Shown here piece by piece: positions 1 to 7,747 of a stretch of DNA of 7,824 bases. The notes under the pieces are model-generated. The model made no database searches. It was not told where the DNA came from and worked only from the letters and a program-made list of their open reading frames with translations. A program made the translations under genes and the position numbers. Source of the stretch: Erythrobacter sp. 34-65-8 (GTDB lineage Bacteria; Pseudomonadota; Alphaproteobacteria; Sphingomonadales; Sphingomonadaceae). Within the stretch, counting starts at the first letter, position 1; every line of letters starts with the position of its first letter. The stretch lies in contig NCJP01000068.1 of assembly GCA_002278985.1 (NCBI GenBank), forward strand, positions 1-7,824, in the 5' to 3' direction.

Positions 1-138
1 CAGCCACAGCTGCAGGGCCCGGCTGGCGACGGCGTGCACCGCGTCCAGGTTGCAGAAGCGCGTGCGCGCACCCAACGCCACAGCGTAGTTGTGCACGGCC
101 GCCGTGGTGCTGCTCAGGGTCTTCAGGTGCGCCAGCGC
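1..138 (-). CDS. Unidentified protein fragment, both ends missing
   Basis: I do not recognise this protein. Read on the minus strand in register with position 138, the stretch is open throughout and encodes 46 residues beginning [18 protein letters not shown] and ending near ASRALQLWL, with no start or stop codon. The case for coding is base composition. In this frame 44 of 46 third codon positions are G or C, while the overlapping plus-strand frame has about a third A or T there. The pattern reverses just after 138, where the plus-strand thiolase frame takes over. The fragment has no obvious membrane segment or catalytic motif and reads like part of a helical soluble protein. The frame stays open for some distance into the thiolase region, so the exact N-terminal limit is uncertain. 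It may be a real neighbouring gene joined by rearrangement, or foreign sequence joined during assembly. Confidence 0.45.
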
Positions 139-849
139 GCGGCCGAGGCGATCAAGGAAGGCCGCTTTGCCAAGTCGGTCGTGCCGGTGGTGGATGACGC
201 AGGCAATGTGGTGCTCGACCGCGAGGAGTACCCCCGCCCCGAGACGACCCTCGAAGGCCTCGGCCAGCTTGAGCCCGCCTTCACCAAGATCGCCGACGTG
301 CCGATCGATGCCAATGGCACCACCTTCCGCAAGCTGATCAACCAGAAGTACCCGGACCTGGAGATCAAGCACTTCCACCATGCCGGCAACAGCTCGGGCG
401 TGGTCGATGGTGCCGCTGCCGTGCTGGTCGCCAGCGCCGACTATGCCCGCAAGCATGGCCTCAAGCCGCGCGCCCGGATCGTCGCCACCGCCAACATGGG
501 CGATGACCCCACGCTGATGCTCAACGCGCCGGTGCCTGCGGCGAAGAAGGTGCTGGAGAAGGCCGGCCTGACCACCGACGACATCGACCTCTACGAGATC
601 AACGAAGCCTTCGCGGTGGTCGCGGCCAAGTTCGTGCGCGATCTCGGGCTCGACTGGGACAAGGTCAACGTCAACGGCGGCTCGATTGCGCTGGGCCATC
701 CGATTGGCGCCACGGGATCGATCCTGATCGGCACCGTGATCGACGAACTGGAGCGCCGCGGCGGGCGTTACGGCCTCGTCACCATGTGCGCCGCAGGCGG
801 CATGGCCCCGGCGATCGTGGTCGAGCGGATCGACGACTTCGTCGACTGA
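136..849 (+). CDS. Acetyl-CoA acetyltransferase/acyltransferase (thiolase), C-terminal part only
   Basis: Thiolases make or cleave 3-ketoacyl-CoA, using one cysteine as nucleophile and a second cysteine with a histidine as acid/base. About 236 thiolase-like residues are present, starting around [12 protein letters not shown], which matches the end of the N-terminal half in this family. Visible motifs, in order, are [14 protein letters not shown] (substrate loop and domain junction), [21 protein letters not shown] (catalytic His) and [10 protein letters not shown] (second catalytic Cys). Family members are about 390-400 residues, so roughly 150 N-terminal residues, including the nucleophilic Cys, are missing. 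The open frame continues to position 1, but residues encoded before about 136 do not resemble a thiolase and lack the expected codon bias. The ATG at 34 is therefore not a credible start. The gene converges on cysQ with a gap of only 9 bp. Confidence is high for the family and low for the physiological substrate. It could be a FadA-like degradative thiolase or a biosynthetic one. Confidence 0.88.
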   Translation, partial: RAAEAIKEGRFAKSVVPVVDDAGNVVLDREEYPRPETTLEGLGQLEPAFTKIADVPIDANGTTFRKLINQKYPDLEIKHFHHAGNSSGVVDGAAAVLVASADYARKHGLKPRARIVATANMGDDPTLMLNAPVPAAKKVLEKAGLTTDDIDLYEINEAFAVVAAKFVRDLGLDWDKVNVNGGSIALGHPIGATGSILIGTVIDELERRGGRYGLVTMCAAGGMAPAIVVERIDDFVD

Positions 850-858
850 GGAAAAAGG

Positions 859-1605
859 TCAGCCGGTCTGCGATGCCAGCGCGTTGCGGACCGGCCCCAC
901 CCACTCCGCGCGGCAGATCAGCAGGTCCGGCACGTAGGTGTCGCCCTGGTTGTAGACCAGCGGGGTGCCGTCCATCCGGCTGGCGTGAAGGCCATGCGCC
1001 AGCGCCACCGCGACCGGGGCGCAGCTGTCCCATTCGTACTGGCCGCCGGAATGGAGGTAGACCTCCGCCTGCCCCAGCACCACCGCCATGGCCTTGGCCC
1101 CGGCACTGCCCATCGGCACCAGTTCAGCCCCGAGCATTTCGGCCACCGCCACCGCCTCTGCCGCCGGGCGCGTGCGGCTGACCACCATGCGCGGGCGCGA
1201 GGGGGCAGGTGGCAAGGCCTGCGGTTGGTCACTGCGCAGCACGACCCCGCCTTCGAACCCCGGCAGGGCTACGGCACCAATGGTCGCCACCCCGTCCACC
1301 GCCAGCCCGACATGGACCGCCCAGTCGCTGCGTTCCTCGCCATATTCGCGGGTGCCGTCCACCGGATCGACGATCCAGACGCGGCTCTTGGCCAGCCGGT
1401 CGGGGTTGTCCTTCTCTTCCTCGCTCAGCAGGCCGTCGTCCGGCCGCTGCGCCCGCAAGGCATGGCACAGGAACTGGTTGGCGGTTTCATCCCCCGCCTT
1501 GCCCAGCGCCTTGCCCTGGAACACACCGCTGGCGCGCACTTCCAGCAGCAGGCGCCCGGCCACTTCGGCCAGATGCGCGGCAAGTTCGGCATCGGTCATG
1601 TTCAT
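859..1605 (-). CDS. cysQ: 3'(2'),5'-bisphosphate nucleotidase CysQ
   Basis: This protein of 248 residues belongs to the inositol-monophosphatase-like, metal-dependent phosphatase superfamily. CysQ hydrolyses PAP (and in some bacteria PAPS) to AMP or APS, which prevents toxic accumulation after sulfate activation. The metal-binding signature is complete: GDE at 38-40, LLSEEEKD at 59-66, DPVDGTREY at 80-88 and YEWDSCAP at 190-197, with GSAGAKAM at 166-173 lining the site. The length is typical of the shorter CysQ type also found in actinobacteria. The ATG overlaps the cysNC stop by 4 nt (ATGA), and no Shine-Dalgarno sequence precedes it, so translation probably depends on coupling to cysNC. A second ATG lies two codons in and could serve instead. 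Its position as last gene of a cysD-cysNC-cysQ operon supports a sulfur role over inositol phosphatase activity. Confidence 0.93.
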   Translation of the reverse strand: MNMTDAELAAHLAEVAGRLLLEVRASGVFQGKALGKAGDETANQFLCHALRAQRPDDGLLSEEEKDNPDRLAKSRVWIVDPVDGTREYGEERSDWAVHVGLAVDGVATIGAVALPGFEGGVVLRSDQPQALPPAPSRPRMVVSRTRPAAEAVAVAEMLGAELVPMGSAGAKAMAVVLGQAEVYLHSGGQYEWDSCAPVAVALAHGLHASRMDGTPLVYNQGDTYVPDLLICRAEWVGPVRNALASQTG

Positions 1606-3527
1606 CGCAGCGGTACTATCCGCGAAACGATGTAATCGGCAGCCTCGTCCACCGTCATGTCCACGGTGTTGACGCGGATTTCCGGGTTATCAGGCGCTTC
1701 GTAGGGGCTGTCGATCCCGGTGAAATTCTTGAGCTGCCCGGCCCTTGCCTTCTTGTAGAGGCCCTTCACGTCGCGCACTTCGGCCACTTCCAGCGGGGTA
1801 TCGACGAAAATCTCGACAAACTCGCCCTCGGCCATCATCCCCCGCACCAGTTCGCGCTCGGCGCGGAACGGGCTGATGAAGGCGGTCAGCACGATCAGAC
1901 CGGCGTCGGTCATCAGCCGCGCCACTTCGCCGACCCGGCGGATATTCTCGATCCGGTCAGCTTCGGTAAAGCCCAGATCCTTGTTCAGCCCGTGCCGCAC
2001 ATTGTCCCCGTCCAACAGGAAGGTGTGACGGTTCATGTGCACCAGCCGCTGCTCGACCGCGTTGGCGATGGTCGATTTGCCCGAACCCGAAAGGCCGGTG
2101 AACCACAGCACGAGCGGCTTCTGGTTCTTGAGCGCGGCGTGCTGCTCGCGCGTGGTGCTGACGGCCTGCCAGTGGACATTGTCCGCCCGGCGCAGGCTGA
2201 AATGGAGCATCCCGGCTGCGACCGTGGCATTGGTCAGCTTGTCGATCAGGATGAACCCGCCCAGCGTCCGGCTCTTGTCGTAAGGCTCGAACACGATCGG
2301 TTTCTCGGTGCGCAGCTCGGCCACCCCGATGGCGTTGAGTTCAAGTGTCCTGGCGGCCAGATGCTCAAGCGTATTGACGTTGATCTCGTACTTTGGCTCC
2401 TGCACCGTGGCGGTCACCGTCTGGGTGGCCAGCTTGAGCCAGTAGCCCCGGCCCGGCTTCATCGCCTCGTCACTGAGCCAGACCAGCGTCGCCTCGAACT
2501 GGTCGGAGGCCTGCGGCGGATCCTCGGCCGCTGCGATCACGTCGCCGCGCGAGCAATCGACTTCGTCGGCCAGGGTCACGGTGACCGACTGGCCGGCCAC
2601 GCCCTGCGCCAGATCGCCGCCGAACGTCACCACCGACTTGACCGTGCTGGTCTTGCCGGAGGGCACGATCCGCACGGCATCGCCCGGCTTCACCGTGCCG
2701 CTGGCAATCAGGCCGGAAAAGCCGCGGAAATCGAGGTTGGGCCGGTTGACCCACTGCACCGGCATCCGGAAGCTGCGCTCCTGCGCCCCTTCGTTGACCA
2801 GCGGCACCTTTTCGAGATGCTCGATCAGGCTGGGGCCGGAATACCACGGCGTATTGGCGGAGGGTGCACCATCGGCCTTGGGGGTGATGTTGTCGCCCTT
2901 AAAGCCGGAGATCGGCAGCGCGGTGAAGCTTTCGATCCCGATGCTGTGGGCGAAGGCGGCGTAGTCCGCGCAGATCGCGTCAAACACCGCCTGATCGTAA
3001 TCGACCAGGTCCATCTTGTTGACCGCCAGCACCAGGTTGCGGATGCCGAGCTGGTGACACAGGAAGCTGTGCCGCCGCGTCTGCACCAGCACGCCCTTGC
3101 GCGCATCGACCAGGATCACCGCCACGTCGGCGGTCGAGGCGCCGGTGACCATGTTGCGGGTGTATTGCTCGTGCCCCGGGCAATCGGCAACGATGAACTT
3201 ACGTTTCCCGGTCGCGAAGAAGCGGTAGGCGACATCGATCGTGATGCCCTGCTCCCGCTCGGCCGCCAGACCGTCGACCAGCAGCGCAAAGTCGATCTCC
3301 TGCCCTTGCGTACCAACGCGCTTGCTGTCGCTTTCCAGCGCGGCGAGCTGGTCCTCGAAGATCATCTTCGAATCGTACAGCAACCGCCCGATCAGCGTGC
3401 TCTTGCCGTCATCCACGCTGCCGCAGGTGATGAAGCGCAGCAGGTCCTTGTTCTGGTGCTGGTCGAGATAGGCCTCGATGTCCTCAGCGATCAGAGCATC
3501 GGTTTCGTAGGCGGGGCGATCGGTCAT
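1602..3527 (-). CDS. cysNC: Bifunctional sulfate adenylyltransferase subunit 1 / adenylylsulfate kinase (CysN-CysC fusion)
   Basis: A 641-residue cytoplasmic fusion enzyme. Residues about 25-455 form the CysN GTPase, which couples GTP hydrolysis to APS synthesis by CysD. It shows a translation-factor-like G domain with GSVDDGKST (36-44), DCPGH (115-119) and NKMD (170-173), followed by two beta-barrel domains (about 250-455). Residues about 468-641 form the CysC APS kinase, which makes PAPS. It has P-loop GLSGSGKST (478-486), DGDNVRHGL (507-515), [10 protein letters not shown] (550-559, carrying the conserved serine), GLYKKAR and GIDSPYEAP. Both halves look intact. The open frame runs far upstream into antisense of cysD, but the start is placed at 3527. 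There the family N-terminus begins, AGGAGG lies 10 nt upstream, and the ATG shares one base with the cysD stop (TGATG). Fused CysNC is common in proteobacteria and often accompanies PAPS-dependent routes. Confidence 0.96.
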   Translation of the reverse strand: MTDRPAYETDALIAEDIEAYLDQHQNKDLLRFITCGSVDDGKSTLIGRLLYDSKMIFEDQLAALESDSKRVGTQGQEIDFALLVDGLAAEREQGITIDVAYRFFATGKRKFIVADCPGHEQYTRNMVTGASTADVAVILVDARKGVLVQTRRHSFLCHQLGIRNLVLAVNKMDLVDYDQAVFDAICADYAAFAHSIGIESFTALPISGFKGDNITPKADGAPSANTPWYSGPSLIEHLEKVPLVNEGAQERSFRMPVQWVNRPNLDFRGFSGLIASGTVKPGDAVRIVPSGKTSTVKSVVTFGGDLAQGVAGQSVTVTLADEVDCSRGDVIAAAEDPPQASDQFEATLVWLSDEAMKPGRGYWLKLATQTVTATVQEPKYEINVNTLEHLAARTLELNAIGVAELRTEKPIVFEPYDKSRTLGGFILIDKLTNATVAAGMLHFSLRRADNVHWQAVSTTREQHAALKNQKPLVLWFTGLSGSGKSTIANAVEQRLVHMNRHTFLLDGDNVRHGLNKDLGFTEADRIENIRRVGEVARLMTDAGLIVLTAFISPFRAERELVRGMMAEGEFVEIFVDTPLEVAEVRDVKGLYKKARAGQLKNFTGIDSPYEAPDNPEIRVNTVDMTVDEAADYIVSRIVPLR

Positions 3528-4435
3528 CAGAAATACCCCTCCTGCTTCTTCTTCTCCATCCCGGCACCGCCTTCGTCCTTGTCGATCACCCGGCCCTGCC
3601 GCTCGCTGGTGGTGGTGAGCAGCATTTCCTGGACCACTTGCGCCAGCGTGGTCGCCTCGCTTTCGACCGCGCCGGTCAGTGGCCAGCAGCCCAGCGTGCG
3701 GAAGCGGACGGACCGCTCGACGATCGGGGGCAGCGTGCCCATGACCTGCTCCAGCCGCTCGGCATCGTCGACCATGAACAGGCCGCCTTCGTGTTCGAAT
3801 GTCGGGCGCGGCGCGGAGAAATAGAGCGGTACGATCTCGATGTTTTCGGCCATGATGTATTGCCAGATGTCGAGCTCGGTCCAGTTTGACAGCGGGAACA
3901 CGCGGATGCTTTCGCCTTTGGCCTTCTTCGCGTTGTAGACATTCCACAATTCGGGCCGCTGGTTCTTCGGGTCCCACCCGTGGCTGGCGGTGCGGAACGA
4001 GAAAATCCGCTCCTTCGCGCGGCTCTTTTCCTCGTCGCGGCGAGCCCCGCCGAAGGCCGCATCGAACCCATAATGGTCGAGCGCCTGCTTGAGCCCTTGC
4101 GTCTTCCACATGTCGGTGTGGAGCGGGCCGTGATCGAACGGGTTGATGCCCCGCTCCTTCGCTTCCTCGTTCTGCCACACCAGCAGGTCCATGCCGGCAT
4201 CGTCAGCCGACTTCTGCCGCAAGGCGTACATCTCGCGGAACTTCCAGGTCGTATCGACATGGAGCAGCGGGAACGGCGGCGGCGAGGGATAGAAGGCCTT
4301 CTTCGCCAGGTGCAGCATCACTGCGCTGTCCTTGCCGATCGAATAGAGCATGACCGGGCTGTGCGCCTCGGCCACGACTTCGCGCATGATATGGATGCTC
4401 TCGGCCTCAAGGCGGTCGAGGTGGGTCAAATTCAT
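3527..4435 (-). CDS. cysD: Sulfate adenylyltransferase subunit 2
   Basis: This is the catalytic subunit of ATP sulfurylase, which forms APS and pyrophosphate from ATP and sulfate in a complex with CysN. It has 302 residues, the usual CysD length. It belongs to the PP-loop ATP pyrophosphatase superfamily, with the nucleotide loop SIGKDS at 32-37. Further family motifs are [14 protein letters not shown] (57-70), [15 protein letters not shown] (129-143), [10 protein letters not shown] (182-191) and [12 protein letters not shown] (244-255). The C-terminus ends in the basic stretch [10 protein letters not shown], usual for CysD. The frame is open far upstream, across the spacer and antisense of the next gene. 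The start at 4435 is chosen because the family N-terminus ([16 protein letters not shown]) begins there and an AGGAAAG motif lies about 10 nt upstream. It is the first gene of the operon, so any sulfur-responsive control should act in the spacer 4436-4625. Confidence 0.96.
   Translation of the reverse strand: MNLTHLDRLEAESIHIMREVVAEAHSPVMLYSIGKDSAVMLHLAKKAFYPSPPPFPLLHVDTTWKFREMYALRQKSADDAGMDLLVWQNEEAKERGINPFDHGPLHTDMWKTQGLKQALDHYGFDAAFGGARRDEEKSRAKERIFSFRTASHGWDPKNQRPELWNVYNAKKAKGESIRVFPLSNWTELDIWQYIMAENIEIVPLYFSAPRPTFEHEGGLFMVDDAERLEQVMGTLPPIVERSVRFRTLGCWPLTGAVESEATTLAQVVQEMLLTTTSERQGRVIDKDEGGAGMEKKKQEGYF
3538..3543 (-). promoter_or_regulatory. Ribosome binding site of cysNC, inside the end of cysD
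   Basis: On the minus strand AGGAGG lies 10 nt before the ATG at 3527, within the last codons of cysD. It is a strong Shine-Dalgarno match at slightly long spacing. It settles the cysNC start against the much longer upstream open frame, and it suggests independent initiation in addition to coupling through the TGATG overlap. Confidence 0.6.
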
Positions 4436-4483
4436 CGCTGGCTCGCTTTCCTGTCCGCTGGGGGAATAGGCGGGCGGCCCGCT

Positions 4484-4499
4484 GGCGGCAATTGCTGCC
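4484..4499. promoter_or_regulatory. Near-perfect 16 bp palindrome, possible operator
   Basis: The sequence GGCGGCAATTGCTGCC is its own reverse complement except for one base pair per arm (G opposite T). It is centred about 56 nt upstream of the cysD start. Its symmetry and position fit a dimeric regulator site. However, the window is GC-rich and short palindromes arise by chance. No regulator can be named from the sequence. Confidence 0.3.
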
Positions 4500-4534
4500 C
4501 GGCGCAGAATTCCTTTCCTGTCGGGTGCGGGAAC

Positions 4535-4564
4535 TTGAACCGGGGCTGCCTCTGCCGCTACCAT
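4535..4564 (+). promoter_or_regulatory. Possible sigma-70-type promoter for the thiolase-like gene
   Basis: TTGAAC (4535-4540) is followed after 18 bp by TACCAT (4559-4564). Each hexamer matches 4 of 6 consensus bases. The expected transcription start would give a leader of about 55 nt before the ATG at 4626. The match is modest and is not supported by any other signal. Confidence 0.25.
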
Positions 4565-4615
4565 CTTCGCTGGTTTGCGCTCAGCGGCCGGGGCTTTATG
4601 GGCTCTCCCGCAACC

Positions 4616-4620
4616 GGAGA
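4616..4620 (+). promoter_or_regulatory. Ribosome binding site of the thiolase-like gene
   Basis: GGAGA lies 5 nt before the ATG at 4626. It decides this start over an in-frame TTG at 4575, which has no comparable ribosome binding site and would add 17 residues unlike the family N-terminus. Confidence 0.65.
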
Positions 4621-4625
4621 ACACC

Positions 4626-6149
4626 ATGACAGCCAATCCCGAACGTGTGCCCGTGATCATTGGTGTGGGCCAGGTCAACGACCGGCCCGACAGCCCGGAG
4701 CAGGGGCTCGATTCAGGCGGGCTGATGATCGCCGCGCTCAAAGCCGCCGATGCGGATGCGGGTGGCGGGTGGCTGGAGCAGGTCGATTCATTGGCGCTGG
4801 TCAGCCAGCTGTCGTGGCCGCACCTCAACCCGCTGACGGAAGCGGTGGCCAAGGGCATCGGGGCGGCGCCTGACCACCTGTTCCAGACCGCCATGCCCAA
4901 TGGCGACAGCCCGATCCTGCTGCTCAACGAAGCGGCCAACCGCATCGGCGCGGGCGAGGCAAAGATCTGCGCCATATCGGGGGGCGAGGCGCTGCGCACC
5001 GCCGCCCACCTGGCCCGCGCGAAAGCCGCCGCCGCCGGATCGGACCACAAGCCCAATGCCCTGCGCGATGCAGCCCACCGGCGCACGGTCGGCTATCGCC
5101 AGTCCTATGGCCTGACCGTGCCGGTCGATGTCTATCCGCTCTACGAGAACGCCGGGCGCGCCGCATATGGCCAGTCATTGAGCGAGGGACAGGCCGAAAG
5201 CGGGGCGATCTGGTCACGCTTCTCGCAGGTTGCTGCCGCCAATCCCTCGGCCTGGATCCGCAGCGAAACGAGCGCCGAAGACGTGGTCACCCCCAGCGCC
5301 GACAACCGCCCGATCGCCTTCCCCTACACCAAGCTGCAGGTCGCCAATTCCAGCGTCAACCAGGGCGCGGCGTTCCTGGTCACCAGCCTGGCCGAGGCGC
5401 GCCGCCGGGGCGTGCCGGATAGCCAGCTGGTCTATGTCGGCGCGGGCGCAGCGGCGCACGAGAGCGACGACTTCCTTGAGCGGGACCGGTTCGATGCCTC
5501 GCCCAGCATGGCGGTGTCGCTCACCCGCGCGCTGGAACTGAACGGCATTGGCGTGGAGCAAATCGACCACGCGGAGCTCTACAGCTGCTTTCCCTGCGTG
5601 CCCAAGATGGCGCGGCGGGTGATCGGCTGGCCGCTTGACCGACCGGCCACGGTGTTCGGCGGCTTGACCTTCGGCGGCGGGCCGATCGGCAACTACATGA
5701 GCCACGCGGTCGCCTGCATGGTCGACAAGCTGCGTGCCGAGCCCCGAAACAGACAGCGCACCGGCCTGCTGTTCGCCAATGGCGGCTATGCCACCCACAA
5801 CCACACCATCGTGCTGACCAGCCAGCCCAATCCCGGCATCAGCTTCCCGCAAGCCTTCGACTATCAGGCCGAAGCCGACGCTGCGCGCGGGGCCGTGCCG
5901 GAGCTGGACAAGGCCTACCTCGGCCCCGCCACGATCGAGACCTACACCGTCCACTATGGCCGCCAGGGCGAGCCGAAGCTGGGCACGGTGGTCGCACGCA
6001 CCCCGGCGGGCAGGCGCACGCTCGCAGCCGTCCTGCCAGCGGACGAGGCCATGATCGCCTTCCTCACCGATGGCCAGGCGGAGCCGGTCGGCAGCGCGGG
6101 CGAGATCGTCGCAGGCGCAGGAGACTTGCGCGAATGGCGCCGGTCATGA
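4626..6149 (+). CDS. Thiolase-like protein (SCP2-thiolase/TLP1 type) with extra C-terminal domain
   Basis: A 507-residue thiolase-fold protein, usually annotated as acetyl-CoA acetyltransferase. Residues about 8-400 cover both thiolase halves. [12 protein letters not shown] opens the fold, LYSCFPCVP (319-327) replaces the NEAF motif, [16 protein letters not shown] (345-360) replaces GHPxGxxG, and [11 protein letters not shown] (383-393) stands at the C-terminal catalytic loop. Where normal thiolases carry the nucleophilic Cys, this protein reads [16 protein letters not shown] (89-104), with no Cys. Residues about 410-507 form an additional domain seen in mycobacterial thiolase-like protein type 1. 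From memory, a structurally characterised mycobacterial relative lacks normal thiolase activity. The true reaction here is therefore open. It could be CoA-ester binding, an atypical lyase or acyltransferase reaction, or a scaffolding role. The gene faces away from the cys operon and precedes an aldehyde dehydrogenase in the same orientation. Family assignment is confident; function is not. Confidence 0.85.
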   Translation: MTANPERVPVIIGVGQVNDRPDSPEQGLDSGGLMIAALKAADADAGGGWLEQVDSLALVSQLSWPHLNPLTEAVAKGIGAAPDHLFQTAMPNGDSPILLLNEAANRIGAGEAKICAISGGEALRTAAHLARAKAAAAGSDHKPNALRDAAHRRTVGYRQSYGLTVPVDVYPLYENAGRAAYGQSLSEGQAESGAIWSRFSQVAAANPSAWIRSETSAEDVVTPSADNRPIAFPYTKLQVANSSVNQGAAFLVTSLAEARRRGVPDSQLVYVGAGAAAHESDDFLERDRFDASPSMAVSLTRALELNGIGVEQIDHAELYSCFPCVPKMARRVIGWPLDRPATVFGGLTFGGGPIGNYMSHAVACMVDKLRAEPRNRQRTGLLFANGGYATHNHTIVLTSQPNPGISFPQAFDYQAEADAARGAVPELDKAYLGPATIETYTVHYGRQGEPKLGTVVARTPAGRRTLAAVLPADEAMIAFLTDGQAEPVGSAGEIVAGAGDLREWRRS

Positions 6150-6246
6150 CCCCGCAACCATCCTCTATAATAACCAGTTTCATCGTGCTATCGATTGCCC
6201 CACAAACCAGCGCGAGAATCGCGCACTATTCCCGGGAGAGAACCTG
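6150..6246 (+). promoter_or_regulatory. Spacer with possible -10 element and small hairpin upstream of aldehyde dehydrogenase
   Basis: This 97 bp gap is visibly more AT-rich at its left side than the flanking genes. A perfect TATAAT sits at 6166-6171, but no good -35 hexamer lies at 16-18 bp spacing. The arms GCGCGA and TCGCGC (6210-6215 and 6219-6224) form a short hairpin with a GAA loop just before the ribosome binding site. The gene may thus have its own promoter in addition to readthrough from the thiolase-like gene. The hairpin is too short, and has no following T run, to be a terminator. Confidence 0.35.
6234..6240 (+). promoter_or_regulatory. Ribosome binding site of the aldehyde dehydrogenase gene
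   Basis: GGGAGAG lies 6 nt before the ATG at 6247. It fixes this start against an open frame that extends upstream through the spacer into the end of the preceding gene. Confidence 0.65.
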
Positions 6247-7668
6247 ATGACTGACTACCGCACCCTGATCGACGGTGAGATGGTCGACAACGGCCAGTGG
6301 CTCGATGTCGTCAATCCTGCCAACGAGGAAGTAATCGGCCGCGTGCCCGCCTGCGGCAAGGACGAGCTGGACCGCGCCGTCGCCGCAGCCCGCCGCGCCT
6401 TCAAGACCTGGTCGAAGACCCCGGTCGAGGAACGCCGCGCCGCGATCCAGAAGATTTCCGCCATCATCAAGGAAAACGCTGACGAGCTGCACCGCCTGCT
6501 CACCGCCGAACAGGGCAAGCCGCACAGCCAAGCCATGGGCGAAATCATCGGCGCCTCGATGATGGCCGGGGCCCAGTCGACCCTGAACCTTGACGAAGTG
6601 GTGAACGAGGACAGCGACCAGCGCCTCAGCCGCACCCGCCGCGTTCCGGTGGGCGTGGTTGGCGGCATCGTGCCGTGGAACTTCCCGGTGATGATGGCGA
6701 TGCAGAAGATTGCGCCTGCCATGCTGAGCGGCTGCACCATCGTGCTCAAGCCCTCGCCCTTCACTCCGCTGACCACTCTGCGCCTGGCCGAGCTGATCAA
6801 GGACGCCGCACCCGCAGGCGTCGTCAACGTGATCACCGGCGAAGACAGCCTCGGCCCGCTGATCACCAGCCACCCGGATATCGACAAGATCACCTTCACC
6901 GGCTCCACTGCGACGGGGAAGAAGATCATGGAAGGCGCGAGCAAGGACCTGAAGCGGATCACGCTCGAACTGGGCGGTAACGACGCCTCGATCGTGCTGC
7001 CCGATGCCGACGTGGAGAAGGTGGCAGAGCAGCTGTTCTGGTCCAGCTTCACCAATGCCGGGCAGATCTGCGTCGCCGCCAAGCGGATCTACATCCACGA
7101 GGACATCTATGACGACCTGAGCAAGGCGATTGCCGAATATGCCAAGGGCGTGAAAGTCGGCGACGGCGCGCAGCAGGGTACGGCCGTGGGCCCGATCCAG
7201 AACAAGAAGCAGTTCGACCGCGTGTGCGAGCTGATCCAGGACGCCAAGGACAACGGTTACAACTTCCTGGTCGGCGGCGAGGTCGATCCCTCGGGCTCGG
7301 GCTACTACGTGCCGATCACCATTCTCGACAACCCGCCGGAAGATGCGCGGATCGTGGCCGAGGAACAGTTCGGCCCGGTCATGCCGCTGATGAAGTTCAG
7401 CACCGACGAGGAAGTGATCGCACGCGCCAACAACTCCGAATACGGTCTGGCCGGTGCGGTCTGGACCAAGGATGTCGAGCGCGGCGTGAAGATCGCCGAG
7501 CAGCTCGAAACCGGCACGGTGTGGATCAACGAATTCCTCCACCTCTCGCCCTTTGCACCGTTCGGCGGGCACAAGCAGTCCGGCTTCGGCGCCGAATACG
7601 GGATCGAGGGGCTGAAGGAATTCACCTACCCGCAGGTCATCACGGTGAAGAAGAACGCCGCGGTCTGA
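6247..7668 (+). CDS. NAD(P)-dependent aldehyde dehydrogenase
   Basis: A 473-residue soluble enzyme of the aldehyde dehydrogenase superfamily, which oxidises an aldehyde to its acid with NAD or NADP. All key motifs are intact. PWNFP (143-147) includes the oxyanion Asn, and KPS (168-170) binds the cofactor. FTGSTATG (217-224) is the Rossmann turn, LELGGND (240-246) holds the general base Glu241, NAGQICVAAKR (270-280) holds nucleophile Cys275, and EEQFGP (372-377) holds the second cofactor Glu. The length is typical of single-domain ALDHs. It lacks an N-terminal signal or membrane segment, so it should be cytoplasmic. No substrate-diagnostic feature is recognisable. Succinate-semialdehyde, betaine-aldehyde and aromatic or aliphatic aldehyde dehydrogenases all share this layout. 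The thiolase-like gene lies 97 bp upstream in the same orientation, and a strong hairpin terminator follows the stop within 8 bp. Confidence 0.95.
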   Translation: MTDYRTLIDGEMVDNGQWLDVVNPANEEVIGRVPACGKDELDRAVAAARRAFKTWSKTPVEERRAAIQKISAIIKENADELHRLLTAEQGKPHSQAMGEIIGASMMAGAQSTLNLDEVVNEDSDQRLSRTRRVPVGVVGGIVPWNFPVMMAMQKIAPAMLSGCTIVLKPSPFTPLTTLRLAELIKDAAPAGVVNVITGEDSLGPLITSHPDIDKITFTGSTATGKKIMEGASKDLKRITLELGGNDASIVLPDADVEKVAEQLFWSSFTNAGQICVAAKRIYIHEDIYDDLSKAIAEYAKGVKVGDGAQQGTAVGPIQNKKQFDRVCELIQDAKDNGYNFLVGGEVDPSGSGYYVPITILDNPPEDARIVAEEQFGPVMPLMKFSTDEEVIARANNSEYGLAGAVWTKDVERGVKIAEQLETGTVWINEFLHLSPFAPFGGHKQSGFGAEYGIEGLKEFTYPQVITVKKNAAV

Positions 7669-7675
7669 TAATGCC

Positions 7676-7719
7676 AAGGGGCGCTGCCTGATCAGAAACA
7701 GGCAGCGCCCCCTTGATTT
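7676..7719 (+). terminator. Intrinsic terminator after the aldehyde dehydrogenase gene
   Basis: A GC-rich stem is formed by GGGGCGCTGCCTG (7678-7690) pairing with CAGGCAGCGCCCC (7699-7711) around the 8-nt loop ATCAGAAA. One extra C and an outer AA/TT pair follow, so the stem has a single bulge. The following TTGATTT is a weak, interrupted T run. The stem is much stronger than chance and sits exactly between the ALDH stop and the gmk start, so it should insulate gmk from upstream transcription. Confidence 0.8.
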
Positions 7720-7747
7720 CCGCACTCGTCCCGGCGCATGAGCGGGC

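Larger units (their letters stand above)
4436..4625. promoter_or_regulatory. Divergent intergenic region between cysD and the thiolase-like gene
   Basis: This 190 bp spacer separates the minus-strand cys operon from the plus-strand thiolase-like gene, so it must hold the start signals for cysD unless transcription enters from elsewhere. It contains a 16 bp near-palindrome (4484-4499), the decamer CTTTCCTGTC twice in direct orientation (4446-4455 and 4513-4522), and a possible plus-strand promoter (4535-4564). I could not pick a convincing minus-strand -10/-35 pair for cysD, and I recognise no riboswitch. Confidence 0.6.

Noticed and set aside
34..135. N-terminal part of the thiolase frame starting at ATG 34
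   Set aside because: The encoded residues do not resemble a thiolase, and the third codon positions lack the G/C bias seen after 139. The minus strand is the likelier coding strand here.
850..858. Terminator between the convergent thiolase and cysQ genes
   Set aside because: Only 9 bp separate the stops and they contain no inverted repeat, so no terminator can be supported there.
1209..3824. An 871-codon open frame on the plus strand opposite cysNC and cysQ
   Set aside because: It is antisense to well-supported cysNC and cysQ, its translation is rich in Arg, His, Pro and Gly, and it resembles no family. Long antisense open frames are expected in GC-rich genes.
3528..4178. Upstream extension of the cysNC frame to a total of 858 codons
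   Set aside because: It runs through cysD in another frame and has no CysN similarity. The ATG at 3527 with AGGAGG upstream is the real start.
4436..5086. Upstream extension of the cysD frame to a total of 519 codons
   Set aside because: The family N-terminus starts at 4435 with a ribosome binding site just upstream. The extension is antisense to the thiolase-like gene and low in complexity.
5214..5954. A 246-codon minus-strand open frame opposite the thiolase-like gene
   Set aside because: It overlaps the supported gene entirely and has no recognisable domain or independent start signal.
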